From Clostridia bacterium (GTDB lineage: Bacteria; Bacillota; Clostridia; Oscillospirales; Butyricicoccaceae), in the NCBI GenBank assembly GCA_017560175.1, contig JAFYOK010000254.1, positions 1 to 12,109 on the forward strand: a stretch of DNA of 12,109 bases. Reading direction: 5' to 3'. The notes under the pieces were generated by a model, which saw only the letters and a program-made list of their open reading frames with translations, was not told where the DNA came from and searched no databases. Each line of letters opens with the position of its first letter. Position 1 is the stretch's first letter. The position numbers and the translations under genes were made by a program. Below, piece after piece: positions 1-6,453 of this stretch.

Positions 1-300
1 ATCGAAGAAGGCACCCCCGTCATCGCTCTCGACTGCGATCCTGCCCTCCACGAGAAGCAGATCTCCAATATCAAGGCTGTCAAGGCACGCGGTGCCAAGG
101 TTATCCTGATCACCAACCACGACTTTGAGATCGATGAGACCATGTGCGACCATGTTGTCAAGCTGCCTGCCTGCCCCTACTTCATGGCGGCATCTCTGGC
201 CATCGTTCCCGCACAGTTCTACGCTTACTATGTCGGCGTATTCCGTGGCTGCGACATCGACAAGCCCAGAAACCTGGCAAAGTCGGTTACTGTTGAATAA
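1..300 (+). CDS. glmS: Glutamine-fructose-6-phosphate aminotransferase, C-terminal fragment
   Basis: This is the last 99 codons of a gene that begins before the window, read in frame 1 and ending at TAA 298-300. GlmS converts fructose-6-phosphate and glutamine to glucosamine-6-phosphate, the first step toward UDP-GlcNAc and peptidoglycan, in the cytoplasm. The fragment ends in PRNLAKSVTVE, the hallmark GlmS C-terminus that carries part of the isomerase active site. Before it lies the end of a SIS sugar-isomerase domain (VIALDCDP, GAKVILITN). The N-terminal glutaminase domain and any glmS ribozyme would lie outside the window. Codons are strongly biased (AAG, CTG, GCT, ATC), which suggests high expression. 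A strong terminator follows at 326-380. Confidence 0.95.
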   Translation: MEEGTPVIALDCDPALHEKQISNIKAVKARGAKVILITNHDFEIDETMCDHVVKLPACPYFMAASLAIVPAQFYAYYVGVFRGCDIDKPRNLAKSVTVE

Positions 301-325
301 TCTGCAATAAAAAATCCGCCATACG

Positions 326-380
326 GAGGGTCTGTGTCCTTAGGTTTACTTAGCTTTTGCTTGACACAGACCCTCGTTTT
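326..380 (+). terminator. Rho-independent terminator of glmS
   Basis: A perfect 13-bp inverted repeat (326-338 GAGGGTCTGTGTC pairs with 363-375) with a 24-nt loop is followed by GTTTT at 376-380. The loop is long for a terminator. The right arm also carries the -35 box of the next promoter. Confidence 0.8.
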
Positions 381-389
381 GGCTATACT
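361..389 (+). promoter_or_regulatory. Sigma-A promoter of the sigma-factor/zinc-ribbon operon
   Basis: TTGACA at 361-366 (6/6 match) is separated by exactly 17 bp from TATACT at 384-389 (5/6 match). Transcription should begin near 396, about 50 nt before the sigma-factor start. The -35 box and half of the spacer lie inside the right arm of the glmS terminator. Confidence 0.8.
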
Positions 390-445
390 AATCGTATATT
401 TGAACCATTTTGCACCTTTTATCAGAAAGGATGGACATTTGAGGA

Positions 446-1006
446 ATGACCCCTTCCACAGTACAAGAAGAGGAATTGATCAAAGCCAATGTCCAGCTGG
501 TGCGCAGCTGTATCCGGCCCTATTTCCTGCAGGGCGGAGATTTTGACGATCTCTACCAGGAAGGGATGCTGGGGCTGCTTTCGGCCGTACGCAGTTACGA
601 CCCGAGCCGCAATGATTCATTTCAGGCCTATGCCGCTTTGTGCATCAAGCGCAGAGTGATCGATGCCGTCCGCAGAGACCGCACCCGTCAGGCACACGTG
701 GAGCTGGAAGAAGCCCCTGTGGAGTCGCTGCTGGGCCTTTATTCCACAGGCCATACGGCCGACCCCGAAGCCAGTATTCTGGCAAGTGAGACCGCAAAAG
801 AGATCAAACGCACTTTGTCCGGTATGTTATCTCCTTTTGAAGTTTCTGTCCTTGACCGATATCTTGAAGGCTATACAGCATCGGAGATCGCGGATCAGCT
901 CCGCAGGAACCGAAAATCTGTCGACAATGCCATTCGGCGTGTGCGTCAGAAGCTGGCCGAGTATCTGTCTGCATCAAGCGACAACGGAAATCATCCGTTC
1001 GCATAA
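446..1006 (+). CDS. Sigma-70 family RNA polymerase sigma factor, SigH (Spo0H)-like
   Basis: This 186-residue sigma factor should bind core RNA polymerase and direct it to alternative promoters. Region 2 spans about residues 18-80, with core-binding and -10-recognition segments (DDLYQEGMLGLLSAVRSYDP, then the F59-to-R81 helix). A helix-turn-helix region 4 spans about 128-172 (GYTASEIADQLRRNRKSVDN). Phrases such as YFLQGG..DLYQEGM, RQAHVEL and KSVDNAIRRVRQKL follow the pattern of Bacillus SigH, which drives entry into sporulation. SigH is usually near 218 residues. This protein lacks roughly the first 25-30, including the region 1.2-like helix. An in-frame stop at 440-442 rules out an upstream start. 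The ribosome site is poorly spaced: GAGG is 1 nt before the ATG, and AGAAAGG lies 15 nt upstream. A TTG at 476 is an alternative start. The next gene is 37 nt downstream and probably co-transcribed. The family is certain; the SigH role is inferred, with spoIIR in the same window as support. Confidence 0.9.
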   Translation: MTPSTVQEEELIKANVQLVRSCIRPYFLQGGDFDDLYQEGMLGLLSAVRSYDPSRNDSFQAYAALCIKRRVIDAVRRDRTRQAHVELEEAPVESLLGLYSTGHTADPEASILASETAKEIKRTLSGMLSPFEVSVLDRYLEGYTASEIADQLRRNRKSVDNAIRRVRQKLAEYLSASSDNGNHPFA

Positions 1007-1043
1007 AATTATCCCCAGAGAGGGAAAAGAGAGGTAACTACCC

Positions 1044-1322
1044 ATGTACGAAGACAAGACATTAGTTTGCAAGGAATGCGGCGCTGATTTCGTATTCACA
1101 GCAGGCGAGCAGGAGTTCTACGCAGAGCGCGGCTTCCAGAACGAGCCCCAGCGCTGCAAGTCCTGCAGAGACAAGAGAAAGATGGCTGTTAAGGGCCCCA
1201 AGGAGTACTTCACAGCTACATGCGCATCCTGCGGCAAGGAAGCTCGCGTTCCCTTCGAGCCCAAGAGCGACAGACCTGTCTACTGCAGCGAGTGCTTCGC
1301 TAAGATGAAGGACGCTCAGTAA
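1044..1322 (+). CDS. Small double zinc-ribbon protein (zf-trcl / CxxC-x17-CxxC type)
   Basis: This 92-residue soluble protein has four CxxC pairs. C9/C12 with C38/C41 form a first ribbon matching the 'probable zinc-ribbon domain' family. C60/C63 with C81/C84 have exactly 17 residues between them and match the CxxC-x17-CxxC family. Both are common in Clostridia and have no established function; nucleic-acid or protein binding is a guess from the fold. The ribosome site AGAGAGGT ends 8 nt before the ATG. Codon use is highly biased (AAG, CGC, TTC, GAG), like glmS and unlike the sigma-factor gene just upstream, so the protein is probably abundant. It likely shares the promoter at 361-389, and a strong terminator at 1360-1391 closes the unit. 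Confidence 0.9.
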   Translation: MYEDKTLVCKECGADFVFTAGEQEFYAERGFQNEPQRCKSCRDKRKMAVKGPKEYFTATCASCGKEARVPFEPKSDRPVYCSECFAKMKDAQ

Positions 1323-1359
1323 TTTTAGATCTATCTTTTTTGAGATATAACTAAAGCAG

Positions 1360-1391
1360 AAAAGCCCCATCGGATTTCCGATGGGGCTTTT
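1360..1391 (+). terminator. Bidirectional terminator between convergent genes
   Basis: A perfect 15-bp stem (1360-1374 with 1377-1391) has only TT between the arms, so the real loop is probably 4 nt. It begins AAAAGCCCC and ends GGGGCTTTT, giving a U-tract on both strands. It serves the zinc-ribbon gene on the plus strand and the amidohydrolase gene (ending at 1411) on the minus strand. Confidence 0.92.
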
Positions 1392-1410
1392 TGTATATCC
1401 TGATTCTGTT

Positions 1411-3024
1411 TTATGCCTGGTAGACGATCTTGCCGCCAACCATGGTCATCTGAACCTTGATGTCCTTGATGGTGTCGGGGCAGACGGTGAAGATATCGTC
1501 GGACAGAACGGCCAGGTCGGCATAGTAGCCGGGCAGCAGGCGGCCCTTCTTGTCTTCTTCGAAGCTATTCCATGCACCATCGATGGTGTAGTGGTCGATG
1601 GCGGTCTCAACATCGACAGCCTCGCCGGGCAGCCAGCCTTCGGCAGGGAAGCCGGAGAGATCCTTGCGTGTAACAGCGCAGTAGATGTTGTCCATGGTCT
1701 TGAGATCCTCAACGGGAGCATCTGTGCCGTAGGAATTGTGGATGCCCAGCTTGTCCATGGTACCGAAAGCGTAAGAGGTGGAAGCCAGCTGTTCACCTAC
1801 ACGGTCGGCGGTGATGTGCATATCATAGTGGAGGAAGATGGGCTGGACCAGACCGGCAACCTGATTGTCGGCAAAACGCTGCAGCAGGGGCAGGTCGGTG
1901 ATCTGGCAGTGGACGATGGCATGGCGCAGGGGATTGCCGTCGTGTTCCATCGACTTTTCGTAGGCATCGAGAACCATTTCGATGGCACGGTCGCCGATGG
2001 CGTGGATGGCGACCTGCATGCCGTTCTTCTTGGAAGCGGCCATGAAGGCATCCAGCTGTTCGGGTGTGACACACATGATGCCCTTGGTGCCGGCTTCATC
2101 TGCATAGTCATTGCGCATGAGGGCAGTGCGCGCGCCCAGAGAACCGTCACTCAGCAGCTTGAGGGGACCGATTTTGTTCATGGCTGTACCGAAGCCTGTG
2201 CGGAAACCATCGGCCATAAACTTCTCGTAACCCTCAACGGTGGAGAAGCCGACCTGCTGGTAGGTACGGACGGTGGCAGAACCATCGTCGACCAGCGACT
2301 GGTAGGCGTTCCAAACCATCTGATAGTTGTCTTCATACATGTCGTTGGTCTGGACAGAGGTAATGCCGTGGCTGGATGCATGGGCCATGGCAGCCTTGAG
2401 GATATCACGGGACTGCTGGTAGTCGGGGGCCAGGATCAGCTTCTGGATCATGCCCATGGCATGCTCCTTGAAGATACCGTTGGGCTGACCGTCGGCACCC
2501 AGCTCGAACTCGCCGCCCTCGATCTGAGGTGTGGAAGCGGTGATGCCGGCCATCTCGATGGCCTTGGTGTTGCAGGACAGCATGTGGCCGCAGGTACGGG
2601 TGATGATGATGGCATGCTCGGTAGAAACCTTGTCCAGGTCGAAGCGGTTGGGCATACGCTTTTCATCGGTGAAATAGTCGTGGTTCCAGCCGCGGCCGAC
2701 AACGACAGAGCCGGGGGCAGGCTGGTGCTTTTCGATAAAGGCGCGGCTGCGGTCGATGACTTCCTGCATGGAGGTCGAGCCGAAGAGGCGGATGGCCAGC
2801 AGGGTCTTGCCGACGTTGTAGAGGTGCATGTGGGAGTCGATCAGACCGGGGATGACGGTCTTGCCGCCCAGATCGATCTGCTCGGCCCGGGCAGACATGG
2901 GCAGAACTTCTTCATTGGAGCCGACAGCCTTGACGACGCCGTCTTCGATGAGCAGCGCCTGAGCGTAGCGGCCCTTTTCCAGATAGATCTTACCGTTATA
3001 AAGAACGCTTGTGTTGTTTTCCAT
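1411..3024 (-). CDS. YtcJ-type metal-dependent amidohydrolase
   Basis: This 537-residue enzyme of the amidohydrolase superfamily (Amidohydro_3, YtcJ-like) should hydrolyse an amide or related C-N bond with a metal-activated water. A beta-sandwich start (about 5-55) leads into GLIDSHMHL with metal ligands H65 and H67. TCGH at 144-147, LSDGSLGART at 291-300, HAIGDRA at 341-347, VHCQ at 371-374 and the catalytic Asp in GTDAP (D435) follow in family order. The C-terminal sandwich strand resumes near 495 (GRLLPGYYADLAVL). There is no signal peptide, so it should be cytoplasmic. The substrate cannot be read from sequence; members act on formamides, imides and similar compounds. The ribosome site GGAGGG (3037-3032) is ideally placed before ATG 3024. 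The gene stands alone, with its own extended -10 promoter and a shared terminator. Confidence 0.93.
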   Translation of the reverse strand: MENNTSVLYNGKIYLEKGRYAQALLIEDGVVKAVGSNEEVLPMSARAEQIDLGGKTVIPGLIDSHMHLYNVGKTLLAIRLFGSTSMQEVIDRSRAFIEKHQPAPGSVVVGRGWNHDYFTDEKRMPNRFDLDKVSTEHAIIITRTCGHMLSCNTKAIEMAGITASTPQIEGGEFELGADGQPNGIFKEHAMGMIQKLILAPDYQQSRDILKAAMAHASSHGITSVQTNDMYEDNYQMVWNAYQSLVDDGSATVRTYQQVGFSTVEGYEKFMADGFRTGFGTAMNKIGPLKLLSDGSLGARTALMRNDYADEAGTKGIMCVTPEQLDAFMAASKKNGMQVAIHAIGDRAIEMVLDAYEKSMEHDGNPLRHAIVHCQITDLPLLQRFADNQVAGLVQPIFLHYDMHITADRVGEQLASTSYAFGTMDKLGIHNSYGTDAPVEDLKTMDNIYCAVTRKDLSGFPAEGWLPGEAVDVETAIDHYTIDGAWNSFEEDKKGRLLPGYYADLAVLSDDIFTVCPDTIKDIKVQMTMVGGKIVYQA

Positions 3025-3058
3025 TGGGGTTCCCTCCAGTTGTTTTTATTCTGCTTTG

Positions 3059-3067
3059 ATTATAGCA
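3059..3067 (-). promoter_or_regulatory. Extended -10 promoter of the amidohydrolase gene
   Basis: Read on the minus strand, TGC followed by TATAAT (3064-3059) forms a consensus extended -10 element. No good -35 box lies 16-18 bp upstream, as is typical for this class. The predicted start is near 3052, with a leader of about 28 nt. Confidence 0.6.
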
Positions 3068-3171
3068 TAAACAACAGAAGGAAGAAAGAGGGCGGCTTCC
3101 GCAGGGCAGGGATGTTGACCGTAAAAAAATCGTAAATAATGGGAAAAGGTGCAGAAAGTATATAAAAAATA

Positions 3172-3180
3172 TGATACAAT
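3172..3180 (+). promoter_or_regulatory. Possible extended -10 promoter upstream of the lipid kinase
   Basis: TGA plus TACAAT matches an extended -10 element (5/6 in the hexamer) in an AT-rich stretch without a clear -35 box. If used, the leader would be about 115 nt long. Confidence 0.4.
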
Positions 3181-3208
3181 TCAATCAAAGATTTATGGAT
3201 AAAACCTA

Positions 3209-3236
3209 TTGCTTGATTGCAGGAATGGAATATAAT
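3209..3236 (+). promoter_or_regulatory. Likely promoter of the lipid kinase gene
   Basis: TTGCTT at 3209-3214 (3/6) lies 16 bp before a perfect TATAAT at 3231-3236. The start would be near 3243, at a small TCCGG/CCGGA hairpin (3241-3259), about 60 nt before the start codon. Confidence 0.5.
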
Positions 3237-3301
3237 AGTATCCGGAATCCACGCCCGGACATAAAGTGGATGGGATGGACAATAGGAAAGGAATTCCGAT
3301 C

Positions 3302-4198
3302 ATGGAAGAGAAAAAACTTTTATTGATCATAAACCCGGTTTCGGGCCGCATGAAGATGAGTACAGCCATGTTTGAGGTTGTAAAGGTCTTTTCCGATGCG
3401 GGATATCTGGTCACGGTCCGGATGACCCGTGGCCGCGGCGACGCCACAAAGATGATTCGTGATATGGGCAGCCAATATGACCGCGTGGTCATCTGCGGCG
3501 GCGATGGTACGCTGAATGAAGGTGTTGCCGGTCTGATCGAAAGCGGACTGGATCTGCCCATCGGTTATATCCCCTGCGGCACCACCAATGATTTTGCCGC
3601 CAGCCTGGGTCTGGAACGTGAAGATCTCAAGCGTGCTGCCGAACGCATTGTCAACGGCACACCGATGACCATCGACATCGGACAATTCAACGAACAGCGA
3701 TTTTTCAGCTATATTGCTTCCTTTGGAGCTTTTACAGGTACTGCATATAATGTTCCCCAGGCCAGCAAAAATGCCCTGGGCTATCTGGCCTATGTACTGG
3801 AAGGGTTCCGCGATCTGCCCAACATCCGCCCCATCCGTGCGCAGGTCATTCTGGATGATGGCAAGGTGGTGGAAGACGAGTTTATTTTCGCCTCTGTCAG
3901 TAATGCCACCACCATCGGCGGTGTCGTTAAGCTGGCAGCTGAGAAAGTCAACTTCAGTGACGGCATTTTTGAGGTCATTCTGGTACGCTATCCCCATTCC
4001 CCTCTGGAGGTCAGCAAGGCGCTGCTGGCCCTGCAGACCGGCAAATATGAGGATACCTGTATCCGCTTTTTCCATGCCAGAAAGGTCCTTGTCGTTATGC
4101 CCAAGGCCGAGCCTTGGACGCTGGACGGCGAATATACCATGGGTGGCATCAGCACAAAGATCGAAGTTCTGCATCATGCTATCAAAGTTATGGTTTAA
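3302..4198 (+). CDS. Diacylglycerol kinase family lipid kinase (DgkB/YegS type)
   Basis: This 298-residue protein belongs to the diacylglycerol kinase catalytic family (DAGKc), which transfers phosphate from ATP to diacylglycerol or a related lipid. In Firmicutes this typically recycles diacylglycerol released by lipoteichoic acid synthesis, at the inner face of the membrane. Visible motifs in order are NPVSG (11-15), the nucleotide-binding GGDGTLNE (66-73), PCGTTNDFA (91-99), SDGIFEV in the second half and TLDGEY near the C-terminus. There is no membrane segment. An in-frame ATG at 3266 would add 12 residues, but ATG 3302 follows the ribosome site AGGAAAGG at 3284-3291, and MEEKKLLLIINP is the normal family start. 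The gene is monocistronic, with a strong terminator right behind it. The exact lipid substrate is inferred. Confidence 0.92.
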   Translation: MEEKKLLLIINPVSGRMKMSTAMFEVVKVFSDAGYLVTVRMTRGRGDATKMIRDMGSQYDRVVICGGDGTLNEGVAGLIESGLDLPIGYIPCGTTNDFAASLGLEREDLKRAAERIVNGTPMTIDIGQFNEQRFFSYIASFGAFTGTAYNVPQASKNALGYLAYVLEGFRDLPNIRPIRAQVILDDGKVVEDEFIFASVSNATTIGGVVKLAAEKVNFSDGIFEVILVRYPHSPLEVSKALLALQTGKYEDTCIRFFHARKVLVVMPKAEPWTLDGEYTMGGISTKIEVLHHAIKVMV

Positions 4199-4206
4199 AT
4201 ATAGAG

Positions 4207-4235
4207 AAAGCACCTGCTGCGGCAGGTGCTTTTTT
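4207..4235 (+). terminator. Rho-independent terminator of the lipid kinase
   Basis: A perfect 11-bp stem (4207-4217 AAAGCACCTGC with 4222-4232) has a 4-nt TGCG loop and ends in a run of six T (4230-4235). It begins 8 nt after the stop codon. Confidence 0.93.
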
Positions 4236-4286
4236 GTTGCCAGTCATTTGGTAAAATGATAAGATACTTCTATGGAGGGATCAATG

Positions 4287-5423
4287 ATGAAGAAAATTAT
4301 TCTGGCGCCCGATTCCTTTAAGGGCACCATACCTTCTTTGGATATATGTAATATTGCACGAGAAGCTGCTTTGCGCAACTTCCCCGATTGTGAGGTCATC
4401 AGTATTCCTGTGGCCGATGGTGGTGAAGGCACGGTCGATTCCATGCTGGCGGCAGCAGGCGGCGAAAAGATCCATGTCACCGTCAAAGGCCCCCGTATGA
4501 ATGACATTGAGAGTTTCTATGGCCGTCTGCCTGATGGCAAAACGGCTGTTATTGAGATGGCGGCAGCTGCCGGTCTGCCCATGGTCAAGGGCAGCGAAAA
4601 TCCCATGGATACCACCACGTATGGTGTAGGTATGCTCATCGATCATGCATTGAAGAACGGCGCTGTCAATATCCTGCTGGGTCTGGGCGGCAGCTGTACC
4701 AATGACGGCGGCTGCGGTGCGGCTGCGGCGTTGGGCGCACGCTTTATGGACAGCGACGGCAACGATTTCCTGCCCCGCGGCGGCGATCTTGTTCGTATTG
4801 CATCCATCGACCTTTCGGCGGTACAGAAGAAGCTGGAAGGGGTACGCATCCGCATCATGTGTGATGTCAACAATCCTCTGTGGGGTGAGAGCGGTGCTGC
4901 CTATGTGTTTGGCCCTCAGAAGGGTGCCGATCCCGAAGTGGTCGAATTCCTCGATCAGGGTCTGCGAGTATTGGGTGGCCTGCTGGAAGCCTTTCGTCCC
5001 GGCGTAGAGACCATGCCGGGTGCCGGTGCGGCCGGCGGCATGGGTGCAGGCATGTGCGCCATGCTGGGTGCCGAGTTGGTATCGGGCATCGACGGCGTAT
5101 TGGACACCGTTGGCTTTGACGATCTGCTGGAAGGCTGCGATATGGTCTTTACAGGCGAAGGCCGCATCGACGGCCAGAGTCTGCGCGGCAAGGTCATCTT
5201 TGGTATCTGCCGCCGTGCCAAGGCTGCCGGAGTGCCGGTCTGTGCCATCGTCGGCGATGCCATGGACGAGCAGCTGGAAGAAGCGGTCGAACGCGGACTC
5301 TGTGCCGTATTCACCACCAACCGCCGCGCCATGGCATGGGATAAGGCCAAGCCCGATGCAAGAAAGTATCTGACCCATACGGTCAATAATCTCTTTGCCT
5401 TTGCAGCAGCGTTGAAAAAATAA
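4287..5423 (+). CDS. Glycerate kinase (GlxK/GarK family, type 1)
   Basis: This 378-residue enzyme phosphorylates D-glycerate with ATP, feeding it into lower glycolysis as 2- or 3-phosphoglycerate; bacterial GarK/GlxK members mostly give 2-phosphoglycerate. It opens with the family signature KIILAPDSFKGT and continues with PVADGGEGT, GLGGSCTNDGG near 130-140, GAAGGMGAG and FTGEGRIDGQS. Length matches the usual 375-385 residues. In-frame ATGs at 4272, 4284 and 4287 compete. The ribosome site GGAGGG (4274-4279) overlaps the first and lies 7 nt before the third, so 4287 is preferred. It heads a three-gene run, with the acetyltransferase starting 11 nt after its stop. No clear promoter was found in the 50 nt after the preceding terminator; TAAAAT at 4252-4257 is a weak -10 candidate. 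Confidence 0.94.
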   Translation: MKKIILAPDSFKGTIPSLDICNIAREAALRNFPDCEVISIPVADGGEGTVDSMLAAAGGEKIHVTVKGPRMNDIESFYGRLPDGKTAVIEMAAAAGLPMVKGSENPMDTTTYGVGMLIDHALKNGAVNILLGLGGSCTNDGGCGAAAALGARFMDSDGNDFLPRGGDLVRIASIDLSAVQKKLEGVRIRIMCDVNNPLWGESGAAYVFGPQKGADPEVVEFLDQGLRVLGGLLEAFRPGVETMPGAGAAGGMGAGMCAMLGAELVSGIDGVLDTVGFDDLLEGCDMVFTGEGRIDGQSLRGKVIFGICRRAKAAGVPVCAIVGDAMDEQLEEAVERGLCAVFTTNRRAMAWDKAKPDARKYLTHTVNNLFAFAAALKK

Positions 5424-5434
5424 AGAGGCATACG

Positions 5435-5893
5435 ATGGAACAGAAAATATGGGAGATCGAAAGGATCACGGAAGATAACTATACTCTGTTTGAAGATATG
5501 ATCTATTGGCGGCAGAACGGCATGGAGAGAGAACCTTCTCGTGAGCCTGTTCCGGAACAGATTCGAAAGGAACTGCGTGATCCTAATCTGTATGTCTATG
5601 CGGCCATGGAAGAAGGTCGATATATCGGTTGGATCTCTCTGGTTTATATTCCCAAGATCGGCAAATGGGGTGGCCATGGTCATGTCTATGTGGATGAACT
5701 GTGGGTCGCAGAGCAGTATCGCCGACAGGGCTGCGGAAAGGCTTTGATGAGCAAAGCCGATGAATTGAGAGACAAACTGAAAGCTGCAGGTATTCGCCTG
5801 TATGTCAATGTCAATAACCCGGGTGCGAAGATGTTATATGAGGGCTGCGGCTATCGGGAAGATGGTCGGGCCGACTTTATGGAAAAACAATGA
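5435..5893 (+). CDS. GNAT family N-acetyltransferase
   Basis: This 152-residue soluble protein has the GNAT fold, which transfers an acetyl group from acetyl-CoA to an amine. Motif A, with the pyrophosphate-binding loop RRQGCGKA (96-103), follows the strand VYVDELWV (84-91). Motif B is seen in LYVNVNNPGAKMLYEGCGY (122-140), with the usual Tyr/Asn ends. The substrate is unknown; the family covers aminoglycosides, polyamines, peptides and small metabolites. The ribosome site AAAGAGG starts within the glycerate kinase stop region and lies 6 nt before the ATG. The stop codon overlaps the start of the next gene (ATGA), so the two are probably translationally coupled. Confidence 0.9.
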   Translation: MEQKIWEIERITEDNYTLFEDMIYWRQNGMEREPSREPVPEQIRKELRDPNLYVYAAMEEGRYIGWISLVYIPKIGKWGGHGHVYVDELWVAEQYRRQGCGKALMSKADELRDKLKAAGIRLYVNVNNPGAKMLYEGCGYREDGRADFMEKQ

Positions 5894-6390
5894 TGAAGAC
5901 GTTATATCTGATCGGCGGAACCATGGGCGTGGGCAAGACCACCGTCTGCCGTCAGCTCAAACAGGATCTGCCCAACAGCGTATTTCTGGATGGCGACTGG
6001 TGCTGGGATGCCAGTCCTTTTCAGGTGACCGAAGAAACCAAGGCCATGGTGGAGGATAACATCTGCCATCTGCTCAATAATTTCCTGCATTGCTCGGTTT
6101 ACGAGAATGTCATCTTCTGTTGGGTCATGCACCAGCAGAGCATCATCGATGGTATTCTGCAGAAGCTGGATACCCGGAACTGCCGGGTGCAGTCGATCTC
6201 TTTGATGGTCGATGAAGATACTCTGCGCCAGCGACTGATGAAAGATGTACAGCAGGGTACTCGTACCGCCGACGTCATTGACAGAAGCCTCCCACGTATT
6301 CCTATGTATCGTCAGCTGGATACCATCAAGATCGATACTGTCGGTAAGACGGTGCAGATGGTGGCAGATGAGATCATGAAACTGAAATAA
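5890..6390 (+). CDS. P-loop nucleotide-binding kinase-like protein (AAA_33 type)
   Basis: This 166-residue protein has a Walker A motif GGTMGVGKTT at 9-18 immediately after the first strand (KTLYLIG). A DGDWCWD acidic segment at 34-40 could bind substrate or metal, as in small-molecule kinases. An Arg-rich lid-like helix (LRQRLMKDVQQGTR, about 112-125) sits in the second half. The architecture is that of the small kinases near shikimate, gluconate and adenylylsulfate kinases, but I cannot name the substrate. It overlaps the acetyltransferase stop by 4 nt; a second ATG at 5893 lies 8 nt from the weak GGAA site and is an equally good start. It is last in the glycerate kinase run. Confidence 0.85.
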   Translation: MMKTLYLIGGTMGVGKTTVCRQLKQDLPNSVFLDGDWCWDASPFQVTEETKAMVEDNICHLLNNFLHCSVYENVIFCWVMHQQSIIDGILQKLDTRNCRVQSISLMVDEDTLRQRLMKDVQQGTRTADVIDRSLPRIPMYRQLDTIKIDTVGKTVQMVADEIMKLK

Positions 6391-6399
6391 GCAAAGAAA

Positions 6400-6433
6400 A
6401 ACCGCCCTGTGCCAAGATTGGCATGGGGCGGTT
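6400..6433 (-). terminator. Terminator between convergent genes, stronger for the minus-strand CDF gene
   Basis: A 16-bp stem (6400-6415 with 6418-6433) contains two G-T wobbles and a 2-nt gap at the apex. On the minus strand it is followed by TTTTCTTT, a good U-tract for the CDF transporter. On the plus strand it is followed only by GGTGTTT, so termination of the kinase operon there is weaker. Confidence 0.85.
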
Positions 6434-6453
6434 GGTGTTTATGTAGGGAGAAA

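Noticed and set aside
334..546. 70-codon frame with a hydrophobic start
   Set aside because: It begins in the terminator stem and overlaps the promoter and sigma-factor start in another frame. The translation has no conserved pattern.
1381..3135. 584-codon open frame on the plus strand
   Set aside because: It lies opposite the well-supported amidohydrolase, has a low-complexity, Gly/Val/Asp-rich translation with no family motif, and lacks a ribosome site. It is a by-product of codon bias.
3320..4213. 297-codon open frame on the minus strand
   Set aside because: It is antisense to the lipid kinase, begins in that gene's terminator, and carries no family motif.
4281..5378. 365-codon open frame on the minus strand
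   Set aside because: It is antisense to glycerate kinase, rich in Ala, Gln, His and Thr with no recognisable domain.
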